This document shows positions 1 to 7,871 of a stretch of 62,273 nt of DNA, in pieces; within the stretch, counting starts at the first letter, position 1, and each line of letters opens with the position of its first letter. Origin of the DNA: an uncultured Sphingomonadaceae bacterium (GTDB taxonomy: Bacteria; Pseudomonadota; Alphaproteobacteria; Sphingomonadales; Sphingomonadaceae); the NCBI GenBank assembly GCA_902806235.1, contig CADCVW010000054.1, positions 1-62,273 of the forward strand, given 5' to 3'. The notes below the pieces were generated by a model. That model did not search any database. It saw nothing but the letters and a program-made list of their open reading frames with translations, and was not told where the DNA came from. The translations under genes and the position numbers were made by a program.

Positions 1-1
1 A

Positions 2-754
2 GGACGAGAAGTCGCACGCAGCCTGCGCTGGGCGGCGTGGACACTGGGCTTCGGCCTGGGCGGCTTCTTCGACGGCATCATGCTCCACCAGATCCTGCAA
101 TGGCACCACCTGCTGAGCCTGGTGGACGGCGTCGACCGGATCGCCGAGCAGATCTTCTGGGACGGCGCCTTCCACGTGCTGATGTACGCGATCACCGCCG
201 CGGGCCTGTGGCTGCTGTGGCGCGCCCGCGCCGCGCTGCCCGCGGTCGGCGGGAGGCGCTTTCTGGCCGACGTCTTGCTCGGCTTCGCGGCGTGGCAGTT
301 CGTCGATGTTGGCTTCTTCCATTGGGTACTCGGCATCCACCGCATCCGCGTGGACGTGCCCGACCCGCTCCTCTGGGATCTCGGCTGGACGCTGGTGGTC
401 GGCGTCCCGCCGCTGCTCGCCGCCTTGGTCCTGCGCCGCGGCAACGGCGGGCCGGGCGCGGGGCGGCGGGCGGCGCTGGGCGTCGCGGTCGCGGCGCTGA
501 TCGGCGGGACCTGGGCAGCGCTGCCACCGCCGAACGCGCGCACGGCGGTGGTGATGTTCGCCCCCGGCATCGCCGACGGCCAGGCCTGGGACGCGGTACG
601 CGCGGCGGACGGCCGGGTGCTGTGGCGCGCAAGAGGTGTGTGGGCGGTGCGCTGGGAGGGCGACGTGCGGCCCGCGCCGCTGCGCGCGCGCGGGGCGTGG
701 CTCGTCAGCAGTTCGAGCGCGGTGGCCGGCTGCCTCGCCTGGGCGGCCGCTTGA
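2..754 (+). CDS. DUF2243 family integral membrane protein (5' end outside window)
   Basis: The reading frame is open from the window edge and ends at a TGA at 752-754. The conserved family core GGFFDGIMLHQILQWHH is visible; its first residues lie upstream of the first internal ATG at 80, so the true start is left of the window. About four hydrophobic segments follow (one near AFHVLMYAITAAGLWLL, another near LLWDLGWTLVVGVPPLLAAL), as expected for DUF2243, a family of bacterial inner-membrane proteins with no established function. After the membrane part there is a roughly 75-residue tail beginning near PPPNARTAVVMFAPG that looks soluble and may face the periplasm; I do not recognise it. Family call is strong, function unknown. 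Confidence 0.8.
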   Translation, partial: GREVARSLRWAAWTLGFGLGGFFDGIMLHQILQWHHLLSLVDGVDRIAEQIFWDGAFHVLMYAITAAGLWLLWRARAALPAVGGRRFLADVLLGFAAWQFVDVGFFHWVLGIHRIRVDVPDPLLWDLGWTLVVGVPPLLAALVLRRGNGGPGAGRRAALGVAVAALIGGTWAALPPPNARTAVVMFAPGIADGQAWDAVRAADGRVLWRARGVWAVRWEGDVRPAPLRARGAWLVSSSSAVAGCLAWAAA

Positions 755-1312
755 CCTATGACCCATAGTCAGGCGCTCGCGGGCAATTCTCCGCTTTCCG
801 ACTTCAGACATCCGTTCAGCTTCTGGTTTCGGCACGGACTGGTCGGAAGCGATCCGCCCGCTTTGAAATTGGGAGATCGGAAAAGCGGATTGCTAGGATA
901 ACATCGACGTAGTTCCGTTTCGACCGGCACCGCCTCCAAAAGCTTTGAACCATCGCCCGCGCCGTTCTAAATACGGTACGGCGAGCGCGAGAACTCCGCC
1001 GCCCACGCGCGCTAGCCCGTCTGGCCCTGCGGCAACCGGGCGATGAACAAAAGAGGTAATCCGCTCGACTGCTGGGCTCGCACCGGGCGCAGCGGTGGCG
1101 GGCTGCTACGAGTTCTTCGTGCGCGGTCTGGACGAGGCTGGACGTCAATCGTTCCCAGCAATAGCTGGCACGCGGCGGGGCGCGGCGCCGCACACGGGCG
1201 ATAGCCAGCACCCTTCGAGCACAGCGAGTTTTCACCTGCATGTTTAACAGCCCGGGCAGCGACAATTTCCTCGTCCGGCGAGGTCTGCTCCGTAACGCTT
1301 CTTGGCACAGCG
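755..1312. other. 558-bp gap without a convincing gene
   Basis: No open frame here has a recognisable protein family or a convincing ribosome binding site; the longer frames on the minus strand are arginine/serine-rich translations of G+C-rich DNA. The stretch 775-910 contains small inverted repeats (for example ATCCGC near 860 and GCGGAT near 893) and a CTTTCCGACTTCAGACAT segment that weakly recalls the dispersed element at 7242. The region marks the passage from the DUF2243 gene into the less G+C-rich glycan block, so decayed DNA is possible. Confidence 0.5.
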
Positions 1313-2941
1313 ATGGCATCCGCTTGGCCGGCGATGCCATCGCAAACTGACGCGCGCTGCCGCGCGCTCAACTCGGGACCGGAAGCATGGTGGCCGCTCC
1401 CGCTAGCGGCCGTAGCTTGCTTCGCGGCGATGGCGCTGCAGCGGAAATTCGACCTGAACCTGATGGACGAAGGCTTTCTGTGGTACGGTGCCCAGCGCGT
1501 GCTAGTAGGCGAACTGCCGCTTCGGGACTTTCAGGCCTACGATCCCGGCCGCTACTTCTGGTCGGCAGCTTGGATGGCGCTGCTGGCCGACGACGGGATA
1601 GTCACCCTTCGCTTGAGTAATGCGGCGCTTGGGGCAATCACCGTCTTCTTTGCGGCTTGGACAGTCGGTGCGGGTCCCGTGAGGCCGCGCCCGGGCGCGT
1701 TGCTCGCTGCTGGGACAATTTTCGTGTGGTGGATGGCGCCGGCGTTCAAGGCCGCCGATAGCTTCGCGGCGGTGGTCCTGCTTTGGGGGCTGACGCGCTT
1801 AGCGGAGCGTCCAACGCTCCCGCGGTACTTCGCTGCCGGCCTTTGCTGGGGCTTGGCTGCGACCATCGGCATCAACCACGCTCTCTACGGGAGCATCGCC
1901 GGGCTTCTCGCCTTTTTGTACCTGCGGGGAGCGCCAAACGCCTTGCACGCCTTGCTGGCCGGCGGCGCGGGCGCGGTAGTGGGCTACTCGCCCGTACTGG
2001 CACTGCACCTTTTCGCCCGGGGGTTCACCGCCGCCTTCATCGACAGCATCCGCCTACTATTCGAGTATGGCACCACCAACTTCGCCCTGCCGCTGCCAAG
2101 CCTGTTCGCACTTCGCGAGCTACCGGAGAAGGGTTATCTGATGCCAATGACGGAAGCGGCGTCGGCTCTCGTTCTCCTCCTAGCGCCCATTTTCTGGGCA
2201 AGCGCGGCGTGGCACCTGCGTCGTCCCAAAAGCTGTGCGAGCTTGCCACCTGCCGTGCTCGCGGGCTTCGTGCTAAGCCTGCCCTACGCTCATTACGCAT
2301 GGTCCCGCGCCGACGCGGGTCACTTGGCGGTCAGCATTCTACCGGTGCTGGGCGCTACCTTGGCTTGGGTGACGCGCGCGCCGCGCGTGCAACGGTGGCC
2401 TCTTCTGGCCGCAGCTTTCGGCCTGAGCCTGCTCGTCACGCTGCATATGCACCCGGGCTACGCTCGCCTACGGGCCGTCTACCTAACGGAGACCGTCCAA
2501 GTAGGCAGGGATCAATTACTCGTGCCACCCTACACGGCGGCCGCGGTGCAGGCAGTAAGGCAGACCGCAGCTGCTGCAGGGCCCGGGTCGTTTTTCGCCG
2601 GTCCATACCTGCCAGGAGCTTACGCGCTTGCCAGCCGCCGCTCGCCCACGTGGGAGAACTATATGATTTTCCCGGCATCGGCACGTCGACAGACGATCGA
2701 AATTGAACGACTCCGCTCCGCCGGCGTCCTACACGCGCTGTTGTGGCGCCAGCGCTGGGACAACAGGTCGGACCTCGGCCTCGCTCAGACGCATCCGCTA
2801 GTTTTCGCTTTTCTGCGGAGCTGCCTGCCGAACACTCGAATGTTATCCACCGAGTTCGTTCTCCTGTCGTCCTCCGACGTCCAATCTTGCCGCCGACGCC
2901 CGGGGTGGTCGCCCGATCGGTCAATTATCACTGCGAAATGA
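1313..2941 (+). CDS. GT-C-like integral membrane glycosyltransferase
   Basis: A 542-residue protein with many hydrophobic segments. An acidic pair D52-E53 (motif LNLMDEGFLWYG) lies just after the first membrane segment, the position of the catalytic acidic residue in GT-C enzymes such as ArnT and PMT, which move a sugar from a polyprenyl-phosphate carrier onto a periplasmic acceptor. A tail of about 130 residues follows the last membrane segment. The start at 1313 is the first ATG; ATG at 1331 or 1334-region codons are also possible, and no strong ribosome binding site decides. The gene converges on the aminotransferase gene with a 21-bp overlap of the 3' ends. Next to a polyprenyl-phosphate sugar transferase and an SMR-like protein, the likely job is the final periplasmic transfer. 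Fold call moderate, substrate unknown. Confidence 0.65.
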   Translation: MASAWPAMPSQTDARCRALNSGPEAWWPLPLAAVACFAAMALQRKFDLNLMDEGFLWYGAQRVLVGELPLRDFQAYDPGRYFWSAAWMALLADDGIVTLRLSNAALGAITVFFAAWTVGAGPVRPRPGALLAAGTIFVWWMAPAFKAADSFAAVVLLWGLTRLAERPTLPRYFAAGLCWGLAATIGINHALYGSIAGLLAFLYLRGAPNALHALLAGGAGAVVGYSPVLALHLFARGFTAAFIDSIRLLFEYGTTNFALPLPSLFALRELPEKGYLMPMTEAASALVLLLAPIFWASAAWHLRRPKSCASLPPAVLAGFVLSLPYAHYAWSRADAGHLAVSILPVLGATLAWVTRAPRVQRWPLLAAAFGLSLLVTLHMHPGYARLRAVYLTETVQVGRDQLLVPPYTAAAVQAVRQTAAAAGPGSFFAGPYLPGAYALASRRSPTWENYMIFPASARRQTIEIERLRSAGVLHALLWRQRWDNRSDLGLAQTHPLVFAFLRSCLPNTRMLSTEFVLLSSSDVQSCRRRPGWSPDRSIITAK

Positions 2942-4174
2942 TGTTCGAACCTGACCTGCGGCGGAACGGCGGTCCCCTTCCAGCGCCGCAGCAAGGAGCT
3001 CGCAGATGCGGTCCTGCTGTTCGTCCAACAAGCCTGGAAACAATGGTAGCCGTAGAATGCGGCTCGCACAGCTCTCCGTGTGAGCCAGGGTGCCGTGCGT
3101 CCGGCTGTAGCGCATCCCTCCTGCCGAACCATGCAGCGGGATGTAGTGGAACGCTGCGCTTACGCCGGCGTCGTTCAGACATCGCAGCAACGCATCGCGA
3201 GCGGCGCGGTCCCCCGCCAGGATGTAGAAGACGTGCCCGTTGTGGCCGCACTCCTCCGGCACGGTGGGAAGTTGGATCCGCCCGCCATCCGCCAGCGGCT
3301 GCAGGAGCTTGCGGTATCGCTGCCACAGCGACAGGCGTCGAGCGGTGATCTGTCGCGCTTTGATCAGCTGCGCGTGCAGCAGGGCAGCCGCCATCTCGTG
3401 CATAGCGTAGGCGGAGCCAAGGCCCGTCCACGAGTACTCAGCAACGCGACCTTCTTGAAACGCAGCCTTGTTGGTGCCCTTGTCGCGGCCGACCAGCACC
3501 TTGTCCAGGAGGTCGGGATCGCGGACCAGCAGGCAGCCGCCTTCCCCGGCGACGACGTTCTTGGTTTCATGGAAGCTGATCGCACCCATGGTGCCGAGCG
3601 AGCCCAGCGGCCTTCCCCGATAGGTAGCACCGAACGCTTGCGCGGCGTCCTCGACCACCGCCAGCCCGCGCCGCGCCGCTATTTCGAGCAGCGCATCCAT
3701 TTCGCACGCGACGCCACCATAGTGCACCGGTACGATAGCACGTGTCCGCTCGGTTACCGCATCCTCGACCAGCCGTTCGTCGATATTCAGCGTGTCGGGA
3801 CGGAGATCCACGAATACCGGCACCGCCCCACGCAGCGCGACCGCGTTCGCGGTTGAGACGAAGGTGAACGACGGCATAATTACCTCGTCGCCAGGGCGGA
3901 GGTCTAAAGAGAGCATGGCGAGCTCGAGTGCCGCGGAGCACGAATGCGTCAGAAGGGCGTGAGCCGGCGCGTAATCAGCGGTCAGCTGGGCCTCGCACAA
4001 GCGAACGAAGCGCTTGGCCGAGTAGCCCCCAGTCGCGCGCAGCGCTTCCGCCATGGCCGCCAGCTCTTCTGCGCCGACGTCCGGTCTGTTAAGTGGGATT
4101 GGTACCGCCTCCGGCACTGCTTCAGCACGCTGCTGGGAGGCGAAACGCTCCGGGTTCTGCTTCAATCGTGGCAT
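2921..4174 (-). CDS. DegT/DnrJ/EryC1 (WecE-like) sugar aminotransferase
   Basis: A PLP-dependent aminotransferase of 417 residues that should convert a nucleotide-linked 4-keto-6-deoxyhexose to the 4-amino sugar. Visible are the family start PLNRPDVG, the PLP phosphate site THSCSAALELA, the cofactor-contacting VEDAAQAFGA, and the Schiff-base lysine K205 in SFHETKN. The segment GRDKGTNKAAFQEGRV and the following SWTGLGSAY match the WecE/RffA subgroup (dTDP-4-amino-4,6-dideoxygalactose synthesis) better than ArnB. There is an N-terminal extension of about 25 residues relative to WecE (376 residues); the GTG at 4117 would remove most of it but has no better ribosome binding site. It lies 97 bp downstream of the SMR-like gene, so may be in the same transcript. 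No sugar nucleotidyltransferase or dehydratase is nearby. Confidence 0.88.
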   Translation of the reverse strand: MPRLKQNPERFASQQRAEAVPEAVPIPLNRPDVGAEELAAMAEALRATGGYSAKRFVRLCEAQLTADYAPAHALLTHSCSAALELAMLSLDLRPGDEVIMPSFTFVSTANAVALRGAVPVFVDLRPDTLNIDERLVEDAVTERTRAIVPVHYGGVACEMDALLEIAARRGLAVVEDAAQAFGATYRGRPLGSLGTMGAISFHETKNVVAGEGGCLLVRDPDLLDKVLVGRDKGTNKAAFQEGRVAEYSWTGLGSAYAMHEMAAALLHAQLIKARQITARRLSLWQRYRKLLQPLADGGRIQLPTVPEECGHNGHVFYILAGDRAARDALLRCLNDAGVSAAFHYIPLHGSAGGMRYSRTHGTLAHTESCASRILRLPLFPGLLDEQQDRICELLAAALEGDRRSAAGQVRTSFRSDN

Positions 4175-4271
4175 GTGGATGTTACGCTTTCACAGGCCTG
4201 CCGGACGCCGATCGACGCAACGGCCCCTTGGCCAACGCGGCCACAACGCGCGACCAGCCGCCGGTGCCACC

Positions 4272-4655
4272 TCAGTGCGGCCCGCCGGTGGGGGCAACGA
4301 GCGCGCAGCCGAAGGCAATCAAGATAAGTCCGAGCCAAGCTTTAGGTGTTACCGTCTCGTTGAGGAACGTCGCCGCGAGCACCGCGACCACGACCACGGA
4401 CGCGGATGCCATCGCGTAGGCATAGGATAATTGTAGGTGACGCAGCGCGCCGAGCCAAGCGCCGAAGGAGACGGCGAGTAAGAGGCCGACGAGCAGCAGC
4501 CGTCCGAGGATGCCGGCCCGGAGGAGATAATCGGCACTGAACTGGGGGACAGCTTCGGGCAAGGACGCAACAACCGCTTTGAGCAGGGCGTGTCCTCCCG
4601 CCCCTGCGACCACAGACAGCGCGAGCAGCAGCTGGCCCAGCCGCAGGCCGCTCAC
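4272..4655 (-). CDS. small four-helix EamA/SMR-like membrane protein (possible ArnE/F-type flippase)
   Basis: A 127-residue, almost wholly hydrophobic protein with about four membrane segments and the sequence LSYAYAMASASVVVVAVLA followed by FLNETVTPKAWLGLILIAFG, typical of the second half of EamA/SMR transporters and of the ArnE and ArnF subunits that flip undecaprenyl-phosphate-aminoarabinose. I chose the GTG at 4655 because it overlaps the stop of the methyltransferase gene as GTGA, a usual coupling arrangement; the longer frame upstream only repeats methyltransferase DNA. Context (polyprenyl-phosphate glycosyltransferase two genes upstream, GT-C transferase nearby) supports a role in moving the lipid-linked sugar to the periplasmic face. 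A small-molecule exporter cannot be excluded. Confidence 0.65.
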   Translation of the reverse strand: MSGLRLGQLLLALSVVAGAGGHALLKAVVASLPEAVPQFSADYLLRAGILGRLLLVGLLLAVSFGAWLGALRHLQLSYAYAMASASVVVVAVLAATFLNETVTPKAWLGLILIAFGCALVAPTGGPH

Positions 4656-5293
4656 GACTTCGCGCCGCCTGTCCGCAGCACAATTGTGAAATCCCAGTGT
4701 CCGTAATCGTGGAGCAACGCCACGTCCGACGTCAGCTCCCGCTTGCACCAAGCAAACATTGCGCCGGGATCGACGTAGAACAACGACGCATCCCGGCGAT
4801 CCTCGTCAGAGTAGGTGGATAGCATATTGAAGGCGACCGCGCACCGGCTCTTGGCCACCATCGCCCGTACGATGACGCGGACGTGCTCCTCCCAGACCTC
4901 GTCGGCGTGGTCATTTCGCGCGTTAAAGATCCCGGACGCGAAGCAATAATCGGCGGGCGCGACCTCCGCTATGTCCCGGATCGGCCGGAACGCCGCGTCG
5001 GGGTCCCGGTGATGGGCGGCCGCCGCCTCGACCATGCCGGGCAGCACGTCATAACCCGCGTAGCGCGCGCGGGAGAACCCCGCCGCGCGCAGGAACGGCA
5101 GCAGGTCGCCGAGCCCGCAGCCAATGTCGGCGACGTCGAAGGCCGCCCCGGCCGCGTGGTCGATGGCGCGCGCGAGTTGCCCGAACCGGGCCAGCTGAGC
5201 CCGCTCGTCTCGCCACCCGACCTGGCGCGCGCGCTCCCGCTCGCTGGCGCGCTCCGCATAATAGGCCGAATATTCCATGCTCAAGTCCAGCAC
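4652..5293 (-). CDS. SAM-dependent methyltransferase
   Basis: A class I methyltransferase of about 213 residues. The SAM-binding motif I is VADIGCGLGDLLPFL, followed by the acidic end of strand 2 in YAGYDVLPGMVE. Start chosen at the GTG at 5293, which shares its G with the TAG stop of the glycosyltransferase gene and has AAGGAG five bases upstream; the next ATG at 5278 (MEYSAYYAERA) has no such site. The middle sequence CFASGIFNARNDHADEVW resembles methyltransferases found in O-antigen and glycolipid loci. Sandwiched between a polyprenyl-phosphate sugar transferase and an SMR-like protein with overlapping ends, it probably O- or N-methylates the sugar being built. The acceptor is not deducible. 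Confidence 0.75.
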   Translation of the reverse strand: MLDLSMEYSAYYAERASERERARQVGWRDERAQLARFGQLARAIDHAAGAAFDVADIGCGLGDLLPFLRAAGFSRARYAGYDVLPGMVEAAAAHHRDPDAAFRPIRDIAEVAPADYCFASGIFNARNDHADEVWEEHVRVIVRAMVAKSRCAVAFNMLSTYSDEDRRDASLFYVDPGAMFAWCKRELTSDVALLHDYGHWDFTIVLRTGGAKS

Positions 5294-6225
5294 TATGACT
5301 CCTTCGGCCCGTACACCCGCCGGACGATGGCGCGAGGGCGCGCCTTGACCTCCCGCAGGATCGCCCCAGCGTAAAGCGCGAGTACGCCCAAGGCGGTCAG
5401 CAGCAGCCCGCCGACGAGCCAGATCGACCATAGGACGAGGCCGCTTAGGCCGACATCGGCGCCGTTTGTCCACGCCGAGAGGAGCCAAGCCGCGCCCGCA
5501 GCGAGCCCGAGGAGGAGCAGCGCGCATCCCGCGGCCGGAATAAGCAGCAGCGGGACGGTGCTCAGCGCGGTCAGGCCCGTCAATGCGACACCAAGCCGCT
5601 TGCCGAACGTATAGCTGGTCGCGCCCTTGCTGCCCTTGGCGGCCGACACTGCCACCTGCTCGAAGCCGGCCAGCGCGAAGACGCTCCACAAGTCTAAGCC
5701 GCGCTCGCCGTGAAGCAGCACGGCGTCAACGTAGCGGCGGGTCATCAAACGGGCGGTCAGGCTGTCCGCCGGGTAGGGGACGTCGGCCAAGCGGCGGAAC
5801 AGGCCGTACCAAAGGTTGCCCGTCGCCCGCTCCCACCAGCCGCCCTTGCGCCGCTCCTGCACTCCGTAGGCGGCGTCCGCGCCGGGATGGTCGCGCAGCG
5901 CCCGCCGCAGGGCGTCGAGCAACTCCGGCGGCTCCTCCAGGTCGCTGTCGATCAGGAACACGAGGTCGCCGGACGCCTGGGCCAAGCCCGTCAGCAGCGC
6001 GGGATGGTGGCCGAAGTTGCGCGCGAGGTCGACGACGACGATTCGGGAGTCCTCCCGTCGGAGGTCGAGGACGCGCTCGAGCGAGCGGTCCGGCGAGCCG
6101 TCGTTGACGTACACGAACTCGGTCGGCCCCGCCACCGTCCGCGACGCCGCCAGCGAAGCGCGGCGGTGGAACTCCGTCACGGTCGTCTCCGAGCGGTACA
6201 GGGTAGTGACGACTGAGAGCTTCAC
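5293..6225 (-). CDS. polyprenyl-phosphate glycosyltransferase, GT2 (DPM1/ArnC-like)
   Basis: A 310-residue inner-membrane enzyme predicted to load a sugar onto undecaprenyl phosphate on the cytoplasmic face. The GT2 nucleotide-binding start MKLSVVTTLYRSETTV, the DGSPDRS loop, the aspartate pair in FLIDSDLEEPPELL and the QERRKGG segment match the DPM1-like group that includes ArnC and GtrB. Two strong membrane segments lie in the C-terminal third (around residues 230-255 and 265-290), as usual for that group. The start codon is GTG at 6225. It sits 6 bp after the WbqC gene stop and shares one base with the methyltransferase start, so the genes form one operon. Function class is firm; the sugar donor is unknown. 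Confidence 0.88.
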   Translation of the reverse strand: MKLSVVTTLYRSETTVTEFHRRASLAASRTVAGPTEFVYVNDGSPDRSLERVLDLRREDSRIVVVDLARNFGHHPALLTGLAQASGDLVFLIDSDLEEPPELLDALRRALRDHPGADAAYGVQERRKGGWWERATGNLWYGLFRRLADVPYPADSLTARLMTRRYVDAVLLHGERGLDLWSVFALAGFEQVAVSAAKGSKGATSYTFGKRLGVALTGLTALSTVPLLLIPAAGCALLLLGLAAGAAWLLSAWTNGADVGLSGLVLWSIWLVGGLLLTALGVLALYAGAILREVKARPRAIVRRVYGPKES

Positions 6226-6231
6226 AACGGG

Positions 6232-7047
6232 CTAGGACCTAGCCAAGGCCGCCGGATTTTCGAGCGCCCGCTTCTCCGCTCCTCCTTGGCACGGTCGGAG
6301 CTCCGGCCGGCGGTCGACGAATTTCATATGGGCGGGAGCGTTCGGACCTGTGTTGAACAGGAGATCGACGATCGAGACTTGGTGAACGAACGGGCCCCAG
6401 AGCTGCGGATACTCGCCATAGCGCGTATAGTCGAACCACTCGACCTCGATACCCGCGGCACCCATGATAGACTCGTCGAGGTAGGATTTTGCCGCTGGCC
6501 CCGACACGTAGACCGACGCGCCGGCCTGCAGACAGATGTCACGCAGGCGCAACTGACGATGCTCAGGCGCACGGTAGTCCAAGTGCGTCCGCAAGGTGGT
6601 CCCGATCCCGAGGTAACGGCAAATGCGCCGGATCAGGGCGAAGTTGAGTTCCGACAGACGATCCATGCCGCGACCCAGTTCGTGCTCTAAGAGGGGCATA
6701 ACTGCGGAAAAGAACGGCGCTCGCGCGTAGGCCATTCGCAGCGTCTTCAGGTGCTGCTCGGCCCATTGTTGCGAGGCGATGCGCACCTCGCTGATCTTAG
6801 TGGTCCGTTGCGGCGCGGCAAGCACGGGGACCGTCAGCCAGCGAAGCCCTTGCGGCGTTTTGACGAGGTTTCGATTCCGCCACGAGCGCCGGGTGTATTG
6901 GAAATCGTCATACAGGACGAACTCGTCCACGGCCGCGATCAGGTCGAAATACCCCTTCCAGGGCAAATAGTTCGACTGAATAATCGCGACCCGCTTACCC
7001 GCCATGCGGCACGGGCCTGAACAGGGATCGGTGATCATGTCAATCAT
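6232..7047 (-). CDS. WbqC family protein
   Basis: The opening KRVAIIQSNYLPWKGYFDLI and the following VDEFVLYDDFQYTRRSWRNRN are the hallmark of WbqC-like proteins, which recur in O-antigen and amino-sugar operons and are thought to act on the sugar (possibly as acyl- or aminoacyl-transferases); their reaction is not firmly established. Two starts are possible: ATG at 7047, with AGAAGG four bases upstream, and ATG at 7005 directly before the conserved region. I give the longer one on the ribosome binding site, but the first 14 residues are not conserved-looking. It is the first gene of the operon running to the SMR-like gene; its promoter should lie in 7048-7541. Confidence 0.85.
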   Translation of the reverse strand: MIDMITDPCSGPCRMAGKRVAIIQSNYLPWKGYFDLIAAVDEFVLYDDFQYTRRSWRNRNLVKTPQGLRWLTVPVLAAPQRTTKISEVRIASQQWAEQHLKTLRMAYARAPFFSAVMPLLEHELGRGMDRLSELNFALIRRICRYLGIGTTLRTHLDYRAPEHRQLRLRDICLQAGASVYVSGPAAKSYLDESIMGAAGIEVEWFDYTRYGEYPQLWGPFVHQVSIVDLLFNTGPNAPAHMKFVDRRPELRPCQGGAEKRALENPAALARS

Positions 7048-7541
7048 CCAGCCTTCTCACCCGAAACTCCGCGCGAGCGTAGAAAGCGACGCGATCGCCG
7101 ACAGCGACGATGGCGACCCGATTTCCTCGGCTTGCCCGCCCCATCACCTGAACAGTGAGCGCATCTGGTGGGCGTTAACCACCGCTTCGCTGGTCAGCAG
7201 ACAGCAAGCAGAGACCGCTTCATTCCCTTACGGTTCTGTGGAGACCCACTTCCGGACATTCAGGGACGCTTCGCTGCTCCCTGGAGCCGGACGTTGGTTC
7301 ATGTGTGCCCGATGGCTCGAAGCGGCCGCGGGCGGAACGTCCGGTTCCGAGTATCTAGGTTGAGAAGGCGGACGAGCCTAGCCGCAGCAGGAGCTGGGCA
7401 TCTGGCGGTCTCGACTAGCGAGCACCATGGTGGATACCGTAATGCTCGCGCTTCTTGGATACGCGTCGGTGTCCCAAGGTACTTCCGCCGTAGCGATGCG
7501 CCGGCTTAAAGCAGAAGCCTCGGACCAGGCGGGAGATGGCG
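7048..7541. other. divergent intergenic region carrying a dispersed repeat
   Basis: About 490 bp between the divergently oriented WbqC and monooxygenase genes. No credible coding region was found. It must hold both promoters, but I cannot assign boxes. It contains the roughly 105-bp repeat at 7242-7346 described separately. The rest shows no recognisable structure. Confidence 0.55.
7242..7346. repeat. dispersed ~105-bp intergenic repeat, copy 1
   Basis: Aligns without gaps to 15113-15217 with about 72 identical positions of 105 by hand count. Shared blocks are AGACCCA, CGGACA, CGCTTCGC, GACG followed by GTT, GATGGCT, GAA with GGCCG, and TCCG. The part TTCAGGGA near 7259 and TCCCTGGA near 7277 can pair around the conserved CGCTTCGC, giving a hairpin. 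I recall similar GACCCA/CGGACATT motifs from sphingomonad intergenic DNA but could not check this. It may be an old mobile element or a structured RNA. Confidence 0.6.
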
Positions 7542-7871
7542 ATGGTCTGTAGGAAGTGGCGTGGTTGGACCACGGTCACGAACGCCTCCGTCTACGAGGA
7601 GCTTCTGCGCTCGACGGTGCTCCCCGGCATCGAGGCACGCGCGATCACTGGTTTTCGGAGCATCGACATGATGCGTCGCGAAATCGGCGGCGAGATCGAG
7701 TTCACCACCATTATGTGGTTTGACGACCTTGCCGCGGTGAAGGCGTTCGTGGGCGACGATCACGAGATCGCCTACGTTCCGGCGGCGGCGCGCGCGGTCC
7801 TGTCGCGCTTCGACGAGCGCGCCGTGTATAACGACGTGTTCAATTGCCGCGAGCAGGCCGGACGATCATGA
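7542..7871 (+). CDS. antibiotic biosynthesis monooxygenase (ABM) fold protein
   Basis: A protein of about 109 residues with the ABM dimeric alpha/beta-barrel pattern: an N-terminal tryptophan strand, YEELLRSTVLPGI, then ITGFRSIDMMRREIGGEIEF, a WFDDLAAVKAF segment and a C-terminal LSRFDERAVYNDVF. Such proteins are cofactor-free monooxygenases or stress-linked small proteins; this length and ending match the group usually annotated 'antibiotic biosynthesis monooxygenase'. ATG at 7542 is preferred because GGGAG lies six bases upstream, whereas the ATG at 7536 abuts it directly. Its stop overlaps the nitrilase start as ATGA, so the two proteins are translationally coupled and probably work in one pathway. 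Substrate unknown. Confidence 0.7.
   Translation: MVCRKWRGWTTVTNASVYEELLRSTVLPGIEARAITGFRSIDMMRREIGGEIEFTTIMWFDDLAAVKAFVGDDHEIAYVPAAARAVLSRFDERAVYNDVFNCREQAGRS

Noticed and set aside
816-1371. Two overlapping minus-strand frames as genes
   Set aside because: No recognisable family, no ribosome binding site, strongly arginine/serine/cysteine-biased translation, and overlap with the start of the GT-C-like gene.
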